Assembly: GCF_026005215.1 (NCBI RefSeq)
Contig: NZ_BPMA01000012.1
Location: forward strand, 1 to 64,000
From: Capnocytophaga catalasegens
Lineage (GTDB): Bacteria; Bacteroidota; Bacteroidia; Flavobacteriales; Flavobacteriaceae
DNA: 64,000 nucleotides
Direction of reading: 5' to 3'
Each line of letters begins with the position of its first letter. Position 1 is the first letter of the stretch. Shown one piece after another: positions 23,659-32,316 of this stretch. The position numbers and the translations under genes are program-made. The notes under the pieces were generated by a model. The model was given only the letters and a program-made list of their open reading frames with translations, was not told the origin of the DNA and did not search any database.

Positions 23659-24492
23659 TTAATCTTTTATGTATTTATAAGTTCCATTTTGGTCAAAAAC
23701 AACTTCATAATCGAAACCTACAAATTCTACTTCATAATCACCATTTGCTTTTTTCTCAATTCCATTTATGGCATTGTTTGTATAATTTTGAACTACATAT
23801 TCTACAATGTTTTGAGGAATAAATGCAGTATTAGAAAGAGCTTGTCCATCACGAGCATCAACTTCTTTCCAATTTCCTTTCAAGTCAAAATCAATTTTAA
23901 CTCCATTTGATAACAAAATCTCTATGTCATCTTTTTCAAATTTAGTATTTGATATTTGAACATTTTTGAAATATGTATTCAAAAATGTACTTGCTTGCTG
24001 AGGTAATTGGTTTGTATTTGAATTAGCATTCCCTGCATCATCAGAAGGTTTAGTATCTGTAGGTAATCCATTCACATCGAAATAAATATCTTTCTGAATT
24101 CCCACTAGTTCTACTTCATATCCTGTTGTTTTTTTCTCAATTCCATTTATCGCATTTTTTGGATAATTTTGAGCTATATATTCTACAATGTTTTGAGGAA
24201 TAAATGCCGTGTTAGAAAGAGCTTGCCCATCACGAGCATCAACTTTTTTCCAATTTCCATCTTTGTCAAAGTCTATTTCAACTCCATTAGACAAATCAAC
24301 AGAGTATCCTCCGTTTGCTTCATTTTCAGCTTTAATAACTGACATTCCTTTAAAATACTCATTTACAAATGATTGCGTTTGATTTGGTAAATTTGTAAAA
24401 GGAATTGTTACATCATTATCTTTACTACAAGAAAATGCCATTAGCGACGTACCAAAAATAATAATCGCCAGATTTTTAATAAAATTTCTCAT
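23659..24492 (-). CDS. PepSY-like lipoprotein with duplicated domain
   Basis: A 277-residue exported lipoprotein (lipobox MAFSCSK, Cys22) with two PepSY-like (DUF2874-type) domains, about 30-145 and 160-275. The two copies are a recent duplication: a 22-residue block at 84-105 recurs unchanged at 211-232, and the DNA is almost as similar. It is the last gene of the redox/two-component operon. In other bacteria exported PepSY-like proteins are often output genes of sensor-kinase loci that respond to envelope conditions; the molecular role is unknown. Confidence 0.8.
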   Translation of the reverse strand: MRNFIKNLAIIIFGTSLMAFSCSKDNDVTIPFTNLPNQTQSFVNEYFKGMSVIKAENEANGGYSVDLSNGVEIDFDKDGNWKKVDARDGQALSNTAFIPQNIVEYIAQNYPKNAINGIEKKTTGYEVELVGIQKDIYFDVNGLPTDTKPSDDAGNANSNTNQLPQQASTFLNTYFKNVQISNTKFEKDDIEILLSNGVKIDFDLKGNWKEVDARDGQALSNTAFIPQNIVEYVVQNYTNNAINGIEKKANGDYEVEFVGFDYEVVFDQNGTYKYIKD

Positions 24493-24546
24493 TGATATAA
24501 TAATTAAATTTGTTAATACTAATTTTTGTTTTTAGTTAATGGTAGA

Positions 24547-24990
24547 TTAGTCATCTATTCGTAAAAATTTCCCGTTTTTGTTGAATTCCAAATCTAATCC
24601 ATTAGAAATTTCTACTTCATATCCATATCGTTTCTTTTTAATTTCTTTTACAAACGTACTTGGAAATTGTTTCTGTATATGTTGTGTTATGGCAGAAGGG
24701 ATAATTTTATCAGGTACTTGTCCTGTTCTTGTTTTCACTTCTTCCCAATCTCCATTAGAAAAAAATTCTAATTCGGTTCCATCATTCAAATATACAGAAT
24801 ATTCTTTTTGCACCATATATTCTGTATCTTCATACACACTTGCTACTTCTTTTTGGTCAAAGTGTGTTTTGATAAATGTTTGTGCTTTGGCAGGAAGCTC
24901 TGCAAAAGTTATCACTTTATCTTGTGCTACAGCACAATTAGTCATAAAAATAGCAATACAAACTCCTACTAATTTGGTAAAATTTCTCAT
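24547..24990 (-). CDS. PepSY-like periplasmic protein
   Basis: A 147-residue secreted protein with a cleavable signal peptide (ending AVAQ near residue 23) and one PepSY-like domain with the pattern PAKAQTFIKTHF, GDWEEVKT and YGYEVEIS. It is a single-domain relative of the next gene downstream, and the pair probably arose by tandem duplication. It lies 75 nt after the histidine kinase gene on the same strand. Function is unknown; a role as an output or sensor accessory of the adjacent kinase is inference. Confidence 0.78.
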   Translation of the reverse strand: MRNFTKLVGVCIAIFMTNCAVAQDKVITFAELPAKAQTFIKTHFDQKEVASVYEDTEYMVQKEYSVYLNDGTELEFFSNGDWEEVKTRTGQVPDKIIPSAITQHIQKQFPSTFVKEIKKKRYGYEVEISNGLDLEFNKNGKFLRIDD

Positions 24991-25065
24991 CTTTTTCTTT
25001 TTTTGAATTATTTATAGTGCAAAATTAGACCTCAATTTGGGAAAGAAATGGGAATAAAATATTTT

Positions 25066-26352
25066 TTAAAAACTTTTTTCTTTTTTGATGCAGAAACAAT
25101 GTTTTCCTTCTTGGAAAAAGTAGGCAATTGATAGATATGGATATGTATTGATAATTGATTTGACAATAGCCAAGCCCAAACCATTGGATGTATTGCTTTC
25201 CATATCTTTATAAAAGCGAGTAAAAATTATATCAGAATTCAATGAAGTATTTTTTCCTGTATTTTTAATAGAAAAAGAAGTCATATTGCTTTCTATTTCG
25301 ATAATTCCTCCATGCAAATTATACTTTATCGCATTACGTATCAAGTTAGAAATCAATATCATAGCCAAATTTTTATTTATCTGACAAACAAAATCTTTCT
25401 TACTATTGATATTAAATTTAATTTCTTTATATTCTAACAATTCTGCAAAATTATCAATTATATTTTGAGCCAAATGAACGAAATTGACCGATTCTACTTC
25501 TTTATATTGTTTATTTTCAATGCGAGAAAGTGTCAGAAGCGCTTTATTTAGACCTACAAGTCGAGACAAATCAATCTTTATTGTAGCCAATTGTTGCAAA
25601 TGTTGCTCTGAGAGAGTTTCATCTTCTAATAATAATTCCATTTTGTTAATTACAATTGCCAAAGGGGTTTGTAATTCGTGTGAAGCATTTTCGATAAATG
25701 TTTTTTGCTCTTCGAAAATCTGTTCATTGCGTTGCCACATTTGGTGAATACTTCTGTCAAGCCGATAGAACTCAATTACATTCGTTTTCACAGGTTGCAA
25801 ATCAGATTCGTTTCCAAATTCGTAATGGTTCAGATTTCCCAGAATCGTATTGAAAGGTTTCCATACTTTCTTAATAACAAATCGATTGATAAAAAATACA
25901 CTCAACACCAACACAATGTACAAAACTACAAGTGCTACCGCAAAGTCAAGCAAGAGGTCATCTTCTTCAACTGTTGAAGTACGTATTTCGAGCGTATATG
26001 GTTGCCCGTCAGAAGCATAAAACCCTGTTTTAAGAACCCGATAAGGCTCCATTTCTTCGTCATACGGCATATAATAAAACTCGTTGGAAAACTGATTGCG
26101 TTCATTAAAAATTTCCTTGGCTGGCAGAATTCGAAATTGGTTAATTTCATATTCGTTAATTTCCAATAAAGATGGATTTTTATACGCCTCACGAATAATA
26201 GCTATTTTCTGATTTTTCAATCCATCATCAACATTATCATATACTTCGTCCAACATATATGCGTAGAACAAAACAGCCCATATCGCCATTATGATAAGGA
26301 AAGCAATAAAAAGATGACGTAATATGTATGTTTTTAACGAAATTTTCATCAC
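25066..26352 (-). CDS. Two-component sensor histidine kinase
   Basis: A 428-residue membrane sensor kinase. Two membrane segments (about 13-32 and 135-157) enclose a roughly 100-residue periplasmic sensor region. A HAMP-like linker leads to the dimerisation domain with phospho-acceptor H225 in ENASHELQTP, then the ATPase domain with N-box NLIRNAIKYN and the GLGLAIVKSI glycine box. It starts 14 nt after the response regulator, so the two are co-translated and form a cognate pair. The stimulus is unknown; the context suggests an envelope redox or metal cue. Confidence 0.93.
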   Translation of the reverse strand: MMKISLKTYILRHLFIAFLIIMAIWAVLFYAYMLDEVYDNVDDGLKNQKIAIIREAYKNPSLLEINEYEINQFRILPAKEIFNERNQFSNEFYYMPYDEEMEPYRVLKTGFYASDGQPYTLEIRTSTVEEDDLLLDFAVALVVLYIVLVLSVFFINRFVIKKVWKPFNTILGNLNHYEFGNESDLQPVKTNVIEFYRLDRSIHQMWQRNEQIFEEQKTFIENASHELQTPLAIVINKMELLLEDETLSEQHLQQLATIKIDLSRLVGLNKALLTLSRIENKQYKEVESVNFVHLAQNIIDNFAELLEYKEIKFNINSKKDFVCQINKNLAMILISNLIRNAIKYNLHGGIIEIESNMTSFSIKNTGKNTSLNSDIIFTRFYKDMESNTSNGLGLAIVKSIINTYPYLSIAYFFQEGKHCFCIKKEKSF

Positions 26353-26366
26353 AAAACCTATGTAAA

Positions 26367-27053
26367 CTATTGTTCGTCTGTTGCTATGAGTTTATATCCA
26401 ATACCATAAACCGCTTGAAAATCAATAGTTGCATTGTTCAATTTTAATTTTTTACGCAAATTTTTAATTTGTGAATAAATAAAATCTAAACTATCTGCTT
26501 GGTCGGCATCATCTCCCCAAATTGCCTCGGCAAGTGTTGTTTTTTGAACCAATTTGTCTGGACGAAGTAAAAAATAATACAACAAATCATATTCTTTACG
26601 ATTCAAAGACATTTCACTTACTCCAACAATTACTTTGCGCTGATCAGGAAAAATTTTCACATTATTAAACTCTACATAATCAATCCCTTGCTGATTTTTT
26701 CTACGTATGATAGATTTAATTCTTGCCAATAATTCTGCCAAATGAAAAGGTTTTGCCAGATAATCATCTGCCCCTAATTCTAATCCTGTAACTTTATCTT
26801 CTACTGAATCTTTGGCAGAAATAATAATGACAGAATCTTTTTTACCCATCTTTTTTAATTCCTCCAAAAGTTGTATTCCACTACCTCCTGGCAACATTAT
26901 ATCAAGCAAAATACAATCATAATCATACGAAATTATTTTATCTAATCCCAAACGATAAGTATCTGCTGTCTCTACAAGATATTTTTCTTGTTTAAGATAG
27001 GTTTTTATTACTTTTTGTAATTCTTTTTCGTCTTCAATAAGTAATATTTTCAT
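26367..27053 (-). CDS. OmpR/PhoB-family response regulator
   Basis: A 228-residue DNA-binding regulator. The receiver domain (1-115) has the acidic pocket E7-D8, phospho-acceptor D51 in ILLDIMLP, and the conserved Lys in AKPF. The C-terminal domain (about 128-225) is a winged helix of the OmpR type with SLNRKEYDLLYYF and YGIGYKL. It is encoded 30 nt after the PepSY/flavodoxin reductase and just before its kinase, so its own operon is the likely target. No binding site could be recognised. Confidence 0.94.
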   Translation of the reverse strand: MKILLIEDEKELQKVIKTYLKQEKYLVETADTYRLGLDKIISYDYDCILLDIMLPGGSGIQLLEELKKMGKKDSVIIISAKDSVEDKVTGLELGADDYLAKPFHLAELLARIKSIIRRKNQQGIDYVEFNNVKIFPDQRKVIVGVSEMSLNRKEYDLLYYFLLRPDKLVQKTTLAEAIWGDDADQADSLDFIYSQIKNLRKKLKLNNATIDFQAVYGIGYKLIATDEQ

Positions 27054-27083
27054 AAGAATTATAGAATATAAAAGTTTATAAAA

Positions 27084-29267
27084 TCAGTAACAATCAACTA
27101 AAAATTGTCCATTTTGTTTATAATATTCCCATTGATTATCTGTATATTGCATACATATTCTGTCCAAAATTGCCTCTACATCTTTGTACATTGCTAACGA
27201 GCCACAAATCATTATAACACCTCCTCTTTGCAAGAATTGTGCGACAAATATAGCATCTTTTTCCAATAATTGATTTACATAACAATAATTATTTTCTTTT
27301 GAAAATGCAAACTGATAGTTTTCCAACTTATTTTTAGTCTTTTGAGCTTGAAAAAAAGTCTCATATTTACCAATTATTGGAGTATAATAACGAAAACCTG
27401 CGTAAAGATAGCATTTTTTCTTTTCATTTTGCTCAATCATTCCTAAGAAAGGTGCAATTCCTGTTCCATTAGCAACGAAAAGAATTTCTTTTTCCTTTTT
27501 AGGAAGATGAAAATACGAATTTTTTATTATTCGTGCTTCTATTCTATCTCCTTTTTTGAGATTATAAAGAAAATTCGAACCTATTCCATGCGAATATAAC
27601 TTTACAATCAGGTGTATATTTTTATTTATTTTTCCAATGGAATAAAGTCGTTCCTGCTCACCTACATAAATTGCCAACAAATCACCCGAAGTAAATTTTT
27701 TTTTCGTTTTAAGTTGTACCGAAAAAACAGACTCTCGCTCTGTCAAAAATGTTTTTTCAACCACCTTCATTTTATATTTTTGCTTAGATTTCGGCAGATA
27801 AAACGAGTTTTCTTCACTCAGTAGAACATGTGTTGTCTCATTCCATTTTTTTGTCCATTCTATCCATTGTGTAGCCGATTTGTTATCTATTGTATGGATA
27901 TTCAAAAGAGGTTTTGCCCATCGTTTTTTTTCTAATTCAGATTCTATTTTATAAGCAAATTGGCAAAAACTAGGATATGAAGTAGAACCAAAACCAACAA
28001 TAGCATAGTTTATATCGTGATTTTGAGGATTTTTTTCTAACAAACGAACAAATTTTCTAGCATTAGAAGGAGCTTCTCCTATCCCGTATGTGCTTGTAAA
28101 AATCAATAACGTATGTGATTTAGGATATTTTTTGTAGTTATTTAATTCTTCCAGAAAAGATTTCTTCCCTAATTTGAGAAATTGTTGATGCACCTGATTA
28201 GCAAAATGCAATGTGCTACCACCCTCTGAACCAAATAATATAATTATTTCTGCTGTATGGGGGTTGAACGGATTTTGTATTGACAATGTTTTTCTTGAGA
28301 AAGTAATTGTAAAACCTGAAAATATAAAAAATAAAATACTAACACATGCTATTAGTAAAATTACAGCCCAAAAAACCTGAGTCCTCCCTGTATGCAAATC
28401 TAAACTTAAAGTAGCTAATACCGAAGTAGTTGGATAGAATATTTCACTCAAAATATCTCCCGAATACTGATGAATTACGATTTCTTTATTTGTAAGTTTC
28501 ACCAAAAAATAATCTTCTTTATCTTTTGAAAAAGGGAACTCAACACTCTTTACATCAGATAAGAAAGTCGTTTTGAAAATTTCAAAATTTTCAACTTCAA
28601 TTGAATTTTCCATTAAAGAAACTTGCTCAAAATCTATGGAATGTATTATTTTTTTCTCCGAAATCAAAAATCGATTTACAGAAAGATAAGTTCCTGTCAA
28701 TGCGATAATTAAAATAGGTATTAGCATCCATTTGCCCAAAATAATATGATAGTATTGTGCAAAATTTTCTTTTACTATTTTTGAAAAAAAATACCAAAAT
28801 TTTTCCTGTCGGCGTATCACCAAAATAAACCCTGAGAAAGCTATCAAAAATAATAAAAAGGAAATTATCCCAACAAAAATGCGTCCCAATTCGTGCAAAA
28901 ACAAAGAGCGATGCAGTGAAGTAACCCATTGAATAAACGTACTCTTTTTCTCTATCTTTCCAATAATTTCGCCTGTTTTCACATCAATATATCCTTTTAT
29001 GTCATCGCCATTGTCATCTGTAGCTTCTATTGATGCAAATCCTCGATGGTCTATTGTCAAGGCTGTTATATCAACATAACGCTCTCGCAAAACAGGTACT
29101 AATTGCGAGAGCGTTATGTTTGAAAAATTTTCGGAACGATACGAAGGTACTTGCTCGTCTATTGAATGTACTGCTAAAATACCGCCTGTAACAGAAGTAA
29201 TAAACAAAAAAATAGAGCAAACAATAGCCAGCCCCAAGTGAGTGTACCGCCAAAGAGATAAAGTCAT
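27084..29267 (-). CDS. PepSY-TM / flavodoxin / FAD reductase fusion protein
   Basis: A 727-residue inner-membrane oxidoreductase. The N-terminal part is a PepSY_TM unit with membrane segments near 12-34, 131-151, 180-201 and 300-325 and histidines in LHRSLFLHELGR that could hold haem. It continues with a flavodoxin domain from about 335 (LFGSEGGSTLHFA) and a CPR/sulfite-reductase-like FAD and NAD(P)H domain from about 500 (GTGIAPFLGM). The layout suggests electrons passing from cytosolic NAD(P)H through FAD and FMN across the membrane. The gene abuts the DUF2271 gene upstream and the two-component system downstream. Its acceptor is unknown; ferric iron or a periplasmic flavoprotein are candidates. 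Confidence 0.88.
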   Translation of the reverse strand: MTLSLWRYTHLGLAIVCSIFLFITSVTGGILAVHSIDEQVPSYRSENFSNITLSQLVPVLRERYVDITALTIDHRGFASIEATDDNGDDIKGYIDVKTGEIIGKIEKKSTFIQWVTSLHRSLFLHELGRIFVGIISFLLFLIAFSGFILVIRRQEKFWYFFSKIVKENFAQYYHIILGKWMLIPILIIALTGTYLSVNRFLISEKKIIHSIDFEQVSLMENSIEVENFEIFKTTFLSDVKSVEFPFSKDKEDYFLVKLTNKEIVIHQYSGDILSEIFYPTTSVLATLSLDLHTGRTQVFWAVILLIACVSILFFIFSGFTITFSRKTLSIQNPFNPHTAEIIILFGSEGGSTLHFANQVHQQFLKLGKKSFLEELNNYKKYPKSHTLLIFTSTYGIGEAPSNARKFVRLLEKNPQNHDINYAIVGFGSTSYPSFCQFAYKIESELEKKRWAKPLLNIHTIDNKSATQWIEWTKKWNETTHVLLSEENSFYLPKSKQKYKMKVVEKTFLTERESVFSVQLKTKKKFTSGDLLAIYVGEQERLYSIGKINKNIHLIVKLYSHGIGSNFLYNLKKGDRIEARIIKNSYFHLPKKEKEILFVANGTGIAPFLGMIEQNEKKKCYLYAGFRYYTPIIGKYETFFQAQKTKNKLENYQFAFSKENNYCYVNQLLEKDAIFVAQFLQRGGVIMICGSLAMYKDVEAILDRICMQYTDNQWEYYKQNGQFLVDCY

Positions 29268-29752
29268 TATTTTGCTTTGCTAAATTTCACATAACGGATA
29301 TAACCTTTCCCTTCGGTTTTGGCTGTAATCTCTTGCGATGAGAAAGGAACTTCCGCATCGGTAGTGTAGTATTTTTGGTCTTCTACTACCGATTCAAAAC
29401 GGATTTTGTACCCTTTATCAAGAAGTTTATCATCTAAATTAAGCATTATTGTTTGCCGATTTCCTCCTGTGATAGAAGCTCCTGTAATCGCATCAATATT
29501 CGTTGATTTTTTCTTGAAAAAACTAAACCATTCTTTGAGCGAATCGTACCATTCACTATCATCGCCCATCATATACAAGGTCTTTTCGTATTGTCCTTGC
29601 AGATTTATCAACGAAACAACAATATATGCCGCTTCTCCATCATAATTGGTCATTTGTACCATACATTTGTATTTATTTTGAGCAACAATTTGGCTCAAAG
29701 AAAAACAAATAGCTATAATAAATAATAATTTGTACAATATACGCATCTTCAT
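29267..29752 (-). CDS. DUF2271 periplasmic protein with a flavinylation-like motif
   Basis: A 161-residue secreted protein: signal peptide ending IVAQ near residue 25, then a DUF2271-type beta domain. Residues 87-93, DAITGAS, followed by I-T, closely match the sequence that ApbE enzymes use to attach FMN covalently (D-x-x-S/T-G-A-T/S). S93 would be the acceptor. DUF2271 proteins are known neighbours of PepSY_TM proteins and of ApbE in extracytosolic flavin systems. Here the stop codon touches the start of the PepSY reductase, so a functional pair is likely: membrane reductase and periplasmic flavin carrier. No ApbE gene is in the window. Confidence 0.8.
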   Translation of the reverse strand: MKMRILYKLLFIIAICFSLSQIVAQNKYKCMVQMTNYDGEAAYIVVSLINLQGQYEKTLYMMGDDSEWYDSLKEWFSFFKKKSTNIDAITGASITGGNRQTIMLNLDDKLLDKGYKIRFESVVEDQKYYTTDAEVPFSSQEITAKTEGKGYIRYVKFSKAK

Positions 29753-31228
29753 TTATTTTAAAAATTCAATATCTATATTTTCTCTTTGTAAAATTTCATT
29801 TTCTTTTGCCAAATCGTAGGCTGTTTCTCCCAGCTCAGTAATTTCGCTTTTGTTTGCTCCTTGTGATAGCAAATATTTCAAAATAGCATCATTTTTGGCT
29901 ACCATTGCTGCCTTATGCAATGCCGTTTCTGATACATTATTCTTAGCATTTACATCTATTTTAAAATCACTAATTTTTTGAAGTAAAGCCAAATTATTTT
30001 GCGAAGCTACTATATGCAAAAGCGTATTTTTATCTTTTTGAGGAGCTGTAAAATCCACATTTTTTTCAGCAAGTAAGTTTCGTTTTTTGTCAAAAGCTGC
30101 TTCATTTTGTGCTTGGTATGACGCTATCAAATAATATGCCAATGTATTTTCATTTTTATCTTTAATTAACACATTTGCTTTATTTTTTAAAAGAAAAGTA
30201 ACAACTTCGGCGTCTGAAAATTCAATAGCATTGGTCAATGCAGATTTTCCTTCATTATTAGTCAAATTGATATTTTTTAGCTGTGGAAGCAATAATTGCA
30301 AATATGCCAAATATTTGGTCGAAGCTGCTATCATAAAAGGAGTATTTCCTTCTTTATCTACCTGATTTACAGCTATTTTTTTAGATAAAAAGAATTTTAT
30401 AACCTCTTGTTGATTTTCTTTGGTAACAATATAATGAAGTGCATTTTTTCCCTCATTATTTACAAAATTTGCTTTGAGTTTCAGGTCGTTAACCAAATAT
30501 TCATAGACATTAAGGCTATTGGCAAAACGTCTGGCTCCTTGAGCTGCAAAAATAATAGCGTTAGGAGTTGGTTTAACTCCTTTTTTTATTAAATTCTCTA
30601 GTAGAGGAATATTTCCTTTTTTAGTGGCATAATCAAAAACAGAATTTCCATTTTTATCCGTATCGTATAAAGACATTCCTTTAAAAATCAAATAATTAGT
30701 TAATTCCAAATCAGCCTTATCATTAGATATTGCGATAAAAAGAAGTGTCTCTCCATTTTTATATTTTTGTTTCGGATCAACTCCTGCTTTAAAAAAAGCC
30801 TCACAAAGATTGGCGTCAATTTGCGATCGTTCGGCAGCAAAAGCAAGTGGCGACATACCTCGGCTATCTGTTATATTTATATCAAATCCTTTAGAAATCA
30901 AATAATTAACCATGTTAAGATTTCCCGAAAAAGCCGCCCAATGTAAGTAAGTTCGGCTATCGTGAGTTCGTTTATCTATTTCATTTCCTTTTTGTTCTAA
31001 CAAAAATTTAATAGTTTCGTCGGGAGTTCCTGCCATAATAGCCATTGTTACGGGATCAAAAGCATTAGTATCTAACTGTGATGGGTTATTTCCTTTTTCA
31101 ATTTCTGTTTTTACTTTGGCAATATCAGTATCTTTTTTCCAAAAACTTCTCTCCAAAAGCGTATTTTTGACTTGTCCAAAAACCATACTACCAATCATAA
31201 AAACAATTAACAAAGATATTTTTTTCAT
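29753..31228 (-). CDS. Exported ankyrin-repeat protein
   Basis: A 491-residue protein with a signal peptide (ending VFGQ near residue 19) followed by about twelve ankyrin repeats of roughly 33 residues, several with the TALHKAA / TPFMIAAS pattern. It is the first gene of the operon and ends directly before the DUF2271 gene. Periplasmic ankyrin proteins can act as scaffolds or, as with catalase-associated AnkB in Pseudomonas, protect against oxidative stress. Role as a scaffold for the redox proteins is inference. Confidence 0.85.
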   Translation of the reverse strand: MKKISLLIVFMIGSMVFGQVKNTLLERSFWKKDTDIAKVKTEIEKGNNPSQLDTNAFDPVTMAIMAGTPDETIKFLLEQKGNEIDKRTHDSRTYLHWAAFSGNLNMVNYLISKGFDINITDSRGMSPLAFAAERSQIDANLCEAFFKAGVDPKQKYKNGETLLFIAISNDKADLELTNYLIFKGMSLYDTDKNGNSVFDYATKKGNIPLLENLIKKGVKPTPNAIIFAAQGARRFANSLNVYEYLVNDLKLKANFVNNEGKNALHYIVTKENQQEVIKFFLSKKIAVNQVDKEGNTPFMIAASTKYLAYLQLLLPQLKNINLTNNEGKSALTNAIEFSDAEVVTFLLKNKANVLIKDKNENTLAYYLIASYQAQNEAAFDKKRNLLAEKNVDFTAPQKDKNTLLHIVASQNNLALLQKISDFKIDVNAKNNVSETALHKAAMVAKNDAILKYLLSQGANKSEITELGETAYDLAKENEILQRENIDIEFLK

Positions 31229-31319
31229 TTATTATTGATTATTAAATTTTATTAAAAAACTATATTTTTATCATGATGAACATCAGTATTTTACATCAAA
31301 TATAAATCAAAATTTGGGG

Positions 31320-31327
31320 CAAAGATA
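31320..31327 (-). promoter_or_regulatory. -7 element for the ankyrin/PepSY operon
   Basis: CAAAGATA on the plus strand reads TATCTTTG on the minus strand. It lies about 90 nt before the ankyrin gene start at 31228. No other box of this type was seen in the rest of the operon. Confidence 0.5.
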
Positions 31328-31377
31328 TAAAAATATTTTTATTTAAACTATTTCTTAATAATTTTTGTTTTATAAAA

Positions 31378-31400
31378 AAAGCCAGTAAAAACTGGCTTTT
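31378..31400 (-). terminator. Terminator after the small membrane ORF
   Basis: Arms AAAGCCAGT and ACTGGCTTT around AAAAA. Read on the minus strand it is followed by a run of T, 27 nt past the small ORF's stop, and it isolates that ORF from the ankyrin operon downstream. Confidence 0.7.
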
Positions 31401-31426
31401 AATACTTTTCTTAATCAATGTCAACG

Positions 31427-31564
31427 CTATTGGTTTCGTTCTCTTAAAATCTTATATATTTTATACAAAAAATAAATGGGTGTTGCAATGATAACAAATA
31501 GCAAAAAAATATTCAATGCTGGCCAATAATACAAAATTAAGTATTTAAGATAATCTAAAATCAT
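31427..31564 (-). CDS. Small single-pass membrane protein, 45 residues
   Basis: ATG at 31564, TAG at 31427. The predicted 45-residue protein begins MILDYLKYLI, has one hydrophobic helix of about 25 residues containing WPALNIFLLFVII, and ends in a basic tail YKILRERNQ. A hairpin terminator follows its stop, which favours a real transcript. No family was recognised; related short membrane proteins are often missed in annotation. No strong ribosome binding site is visible, which is common in Bacteroidota. Confidence 0.5.
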   Translation of the reverse strand: MILDYLKYLILYYWPALNIFLLFVIIATPIYFLYKIYKILRERNQ

Positions 31565-31710
31565 AACAATACTTGGATTTAGGTAACAAAAGTAACTTTT
31601 TGTTTGTTATTATATTGTTGCAAATATATATATTTTTTTTTTTAAACTACAAATTTTTTATAAAAAAATTATAGTCTGAATAAAATATTTTTCTATATTC
31701 AGTAAAAAAA

Positions 31711-31741
31711 TTTGTTTAATTCAGAAAAAATTGTAACTTTG
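31711..31741 (+). promoter_or_regulatory. Promoter of the rpsP operon
   Basis: TTTG (31711-31714), 19 nt, TAACTTTG (31734-31741): an exact match to the Bacteroidota consensus, about 50 nt before the rpsP start. Confidence 0.8.
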
Positions 31742-31791
31742 CGCCCTAAATTAATAACCAGAGGTCGTGAACCTCAACAAATTAATCATTT

Positions 31792-32307
31792 ATGCCAGTA
31801 AAAATTAGATTACAAAGACACGGGAAGAAAGGAAAACCTTTCTATTGGGTAGTTGCTGCCGATGCTCGTGCAAAAAGAGATGGTAAATTCCTTGAAAAAT
31901 TAGGAACTTACAACCCTATTACTAATCCAGCTCAAATAGAGCTAAATGTTGATGCCGCTGTTAAATGGTTGCACAATGGTGCCCAACCAACTGAAACAGC
32001 TCGTCGAATTCTTTCTTACAAAGGAGTACTGCTAAAACATCACTTAGAGGGTGGTGTCAAAAAAGGTGCGCTAACACAAGAGCAAGCCGATGCTAAATTC
32101 CAAGCATGGCTTCAAGAGAAAGAAAATAAAATCGTTGCCAAAAAAGATTCATTGGCAAAAGGAAAACACGAAGCTAAAACCAAAGCATTAGAAGCTGAAA
32201 AAGCTTATAATGAAAAACGTAAAGCTGATGCTATTGCCAAAGCAAGTACTTCAGCAGAAGATGCAGAAACACAAACAGGTGAAGAAACAAATCAAGTTGA
32301 AGCATAA
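31792..32307 (+). CDS. rpsP: 30S ribosomal protein S16
   Basis: Small-subunit protein S16. The first 80 residues carry the S16 fold (MPVKIRLQRHG, YWVVAADAR, LGTYNP). The remaining 90 residues are a lysine/alanine/glutamate-rich tail, an extension usual in Bacteroidota but absent from the 82-residue E. coli protein. It opens an operon for ribosome maturation: rimM follows after 9 nt, then two rRNA/tRNA methyltransferase genes. Confidence 0.96.
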   Translation: MPVKIRLQRHGKKGKPFYWVVAADARAKRDGKFLEKLGTYNPITNPAQIELNVDAAVKWLHNGAQPTETARRILSYKGVLLKHHLEGGVKKGALTQEQADAKFQAWLQEKENKIVAKKDSLAKGKHEAKTKALEAEKAYNEKRKADAIAKASTSAEDAETQTGEETNQVEA

Positions 32308-32316
32308 TACTATTTT

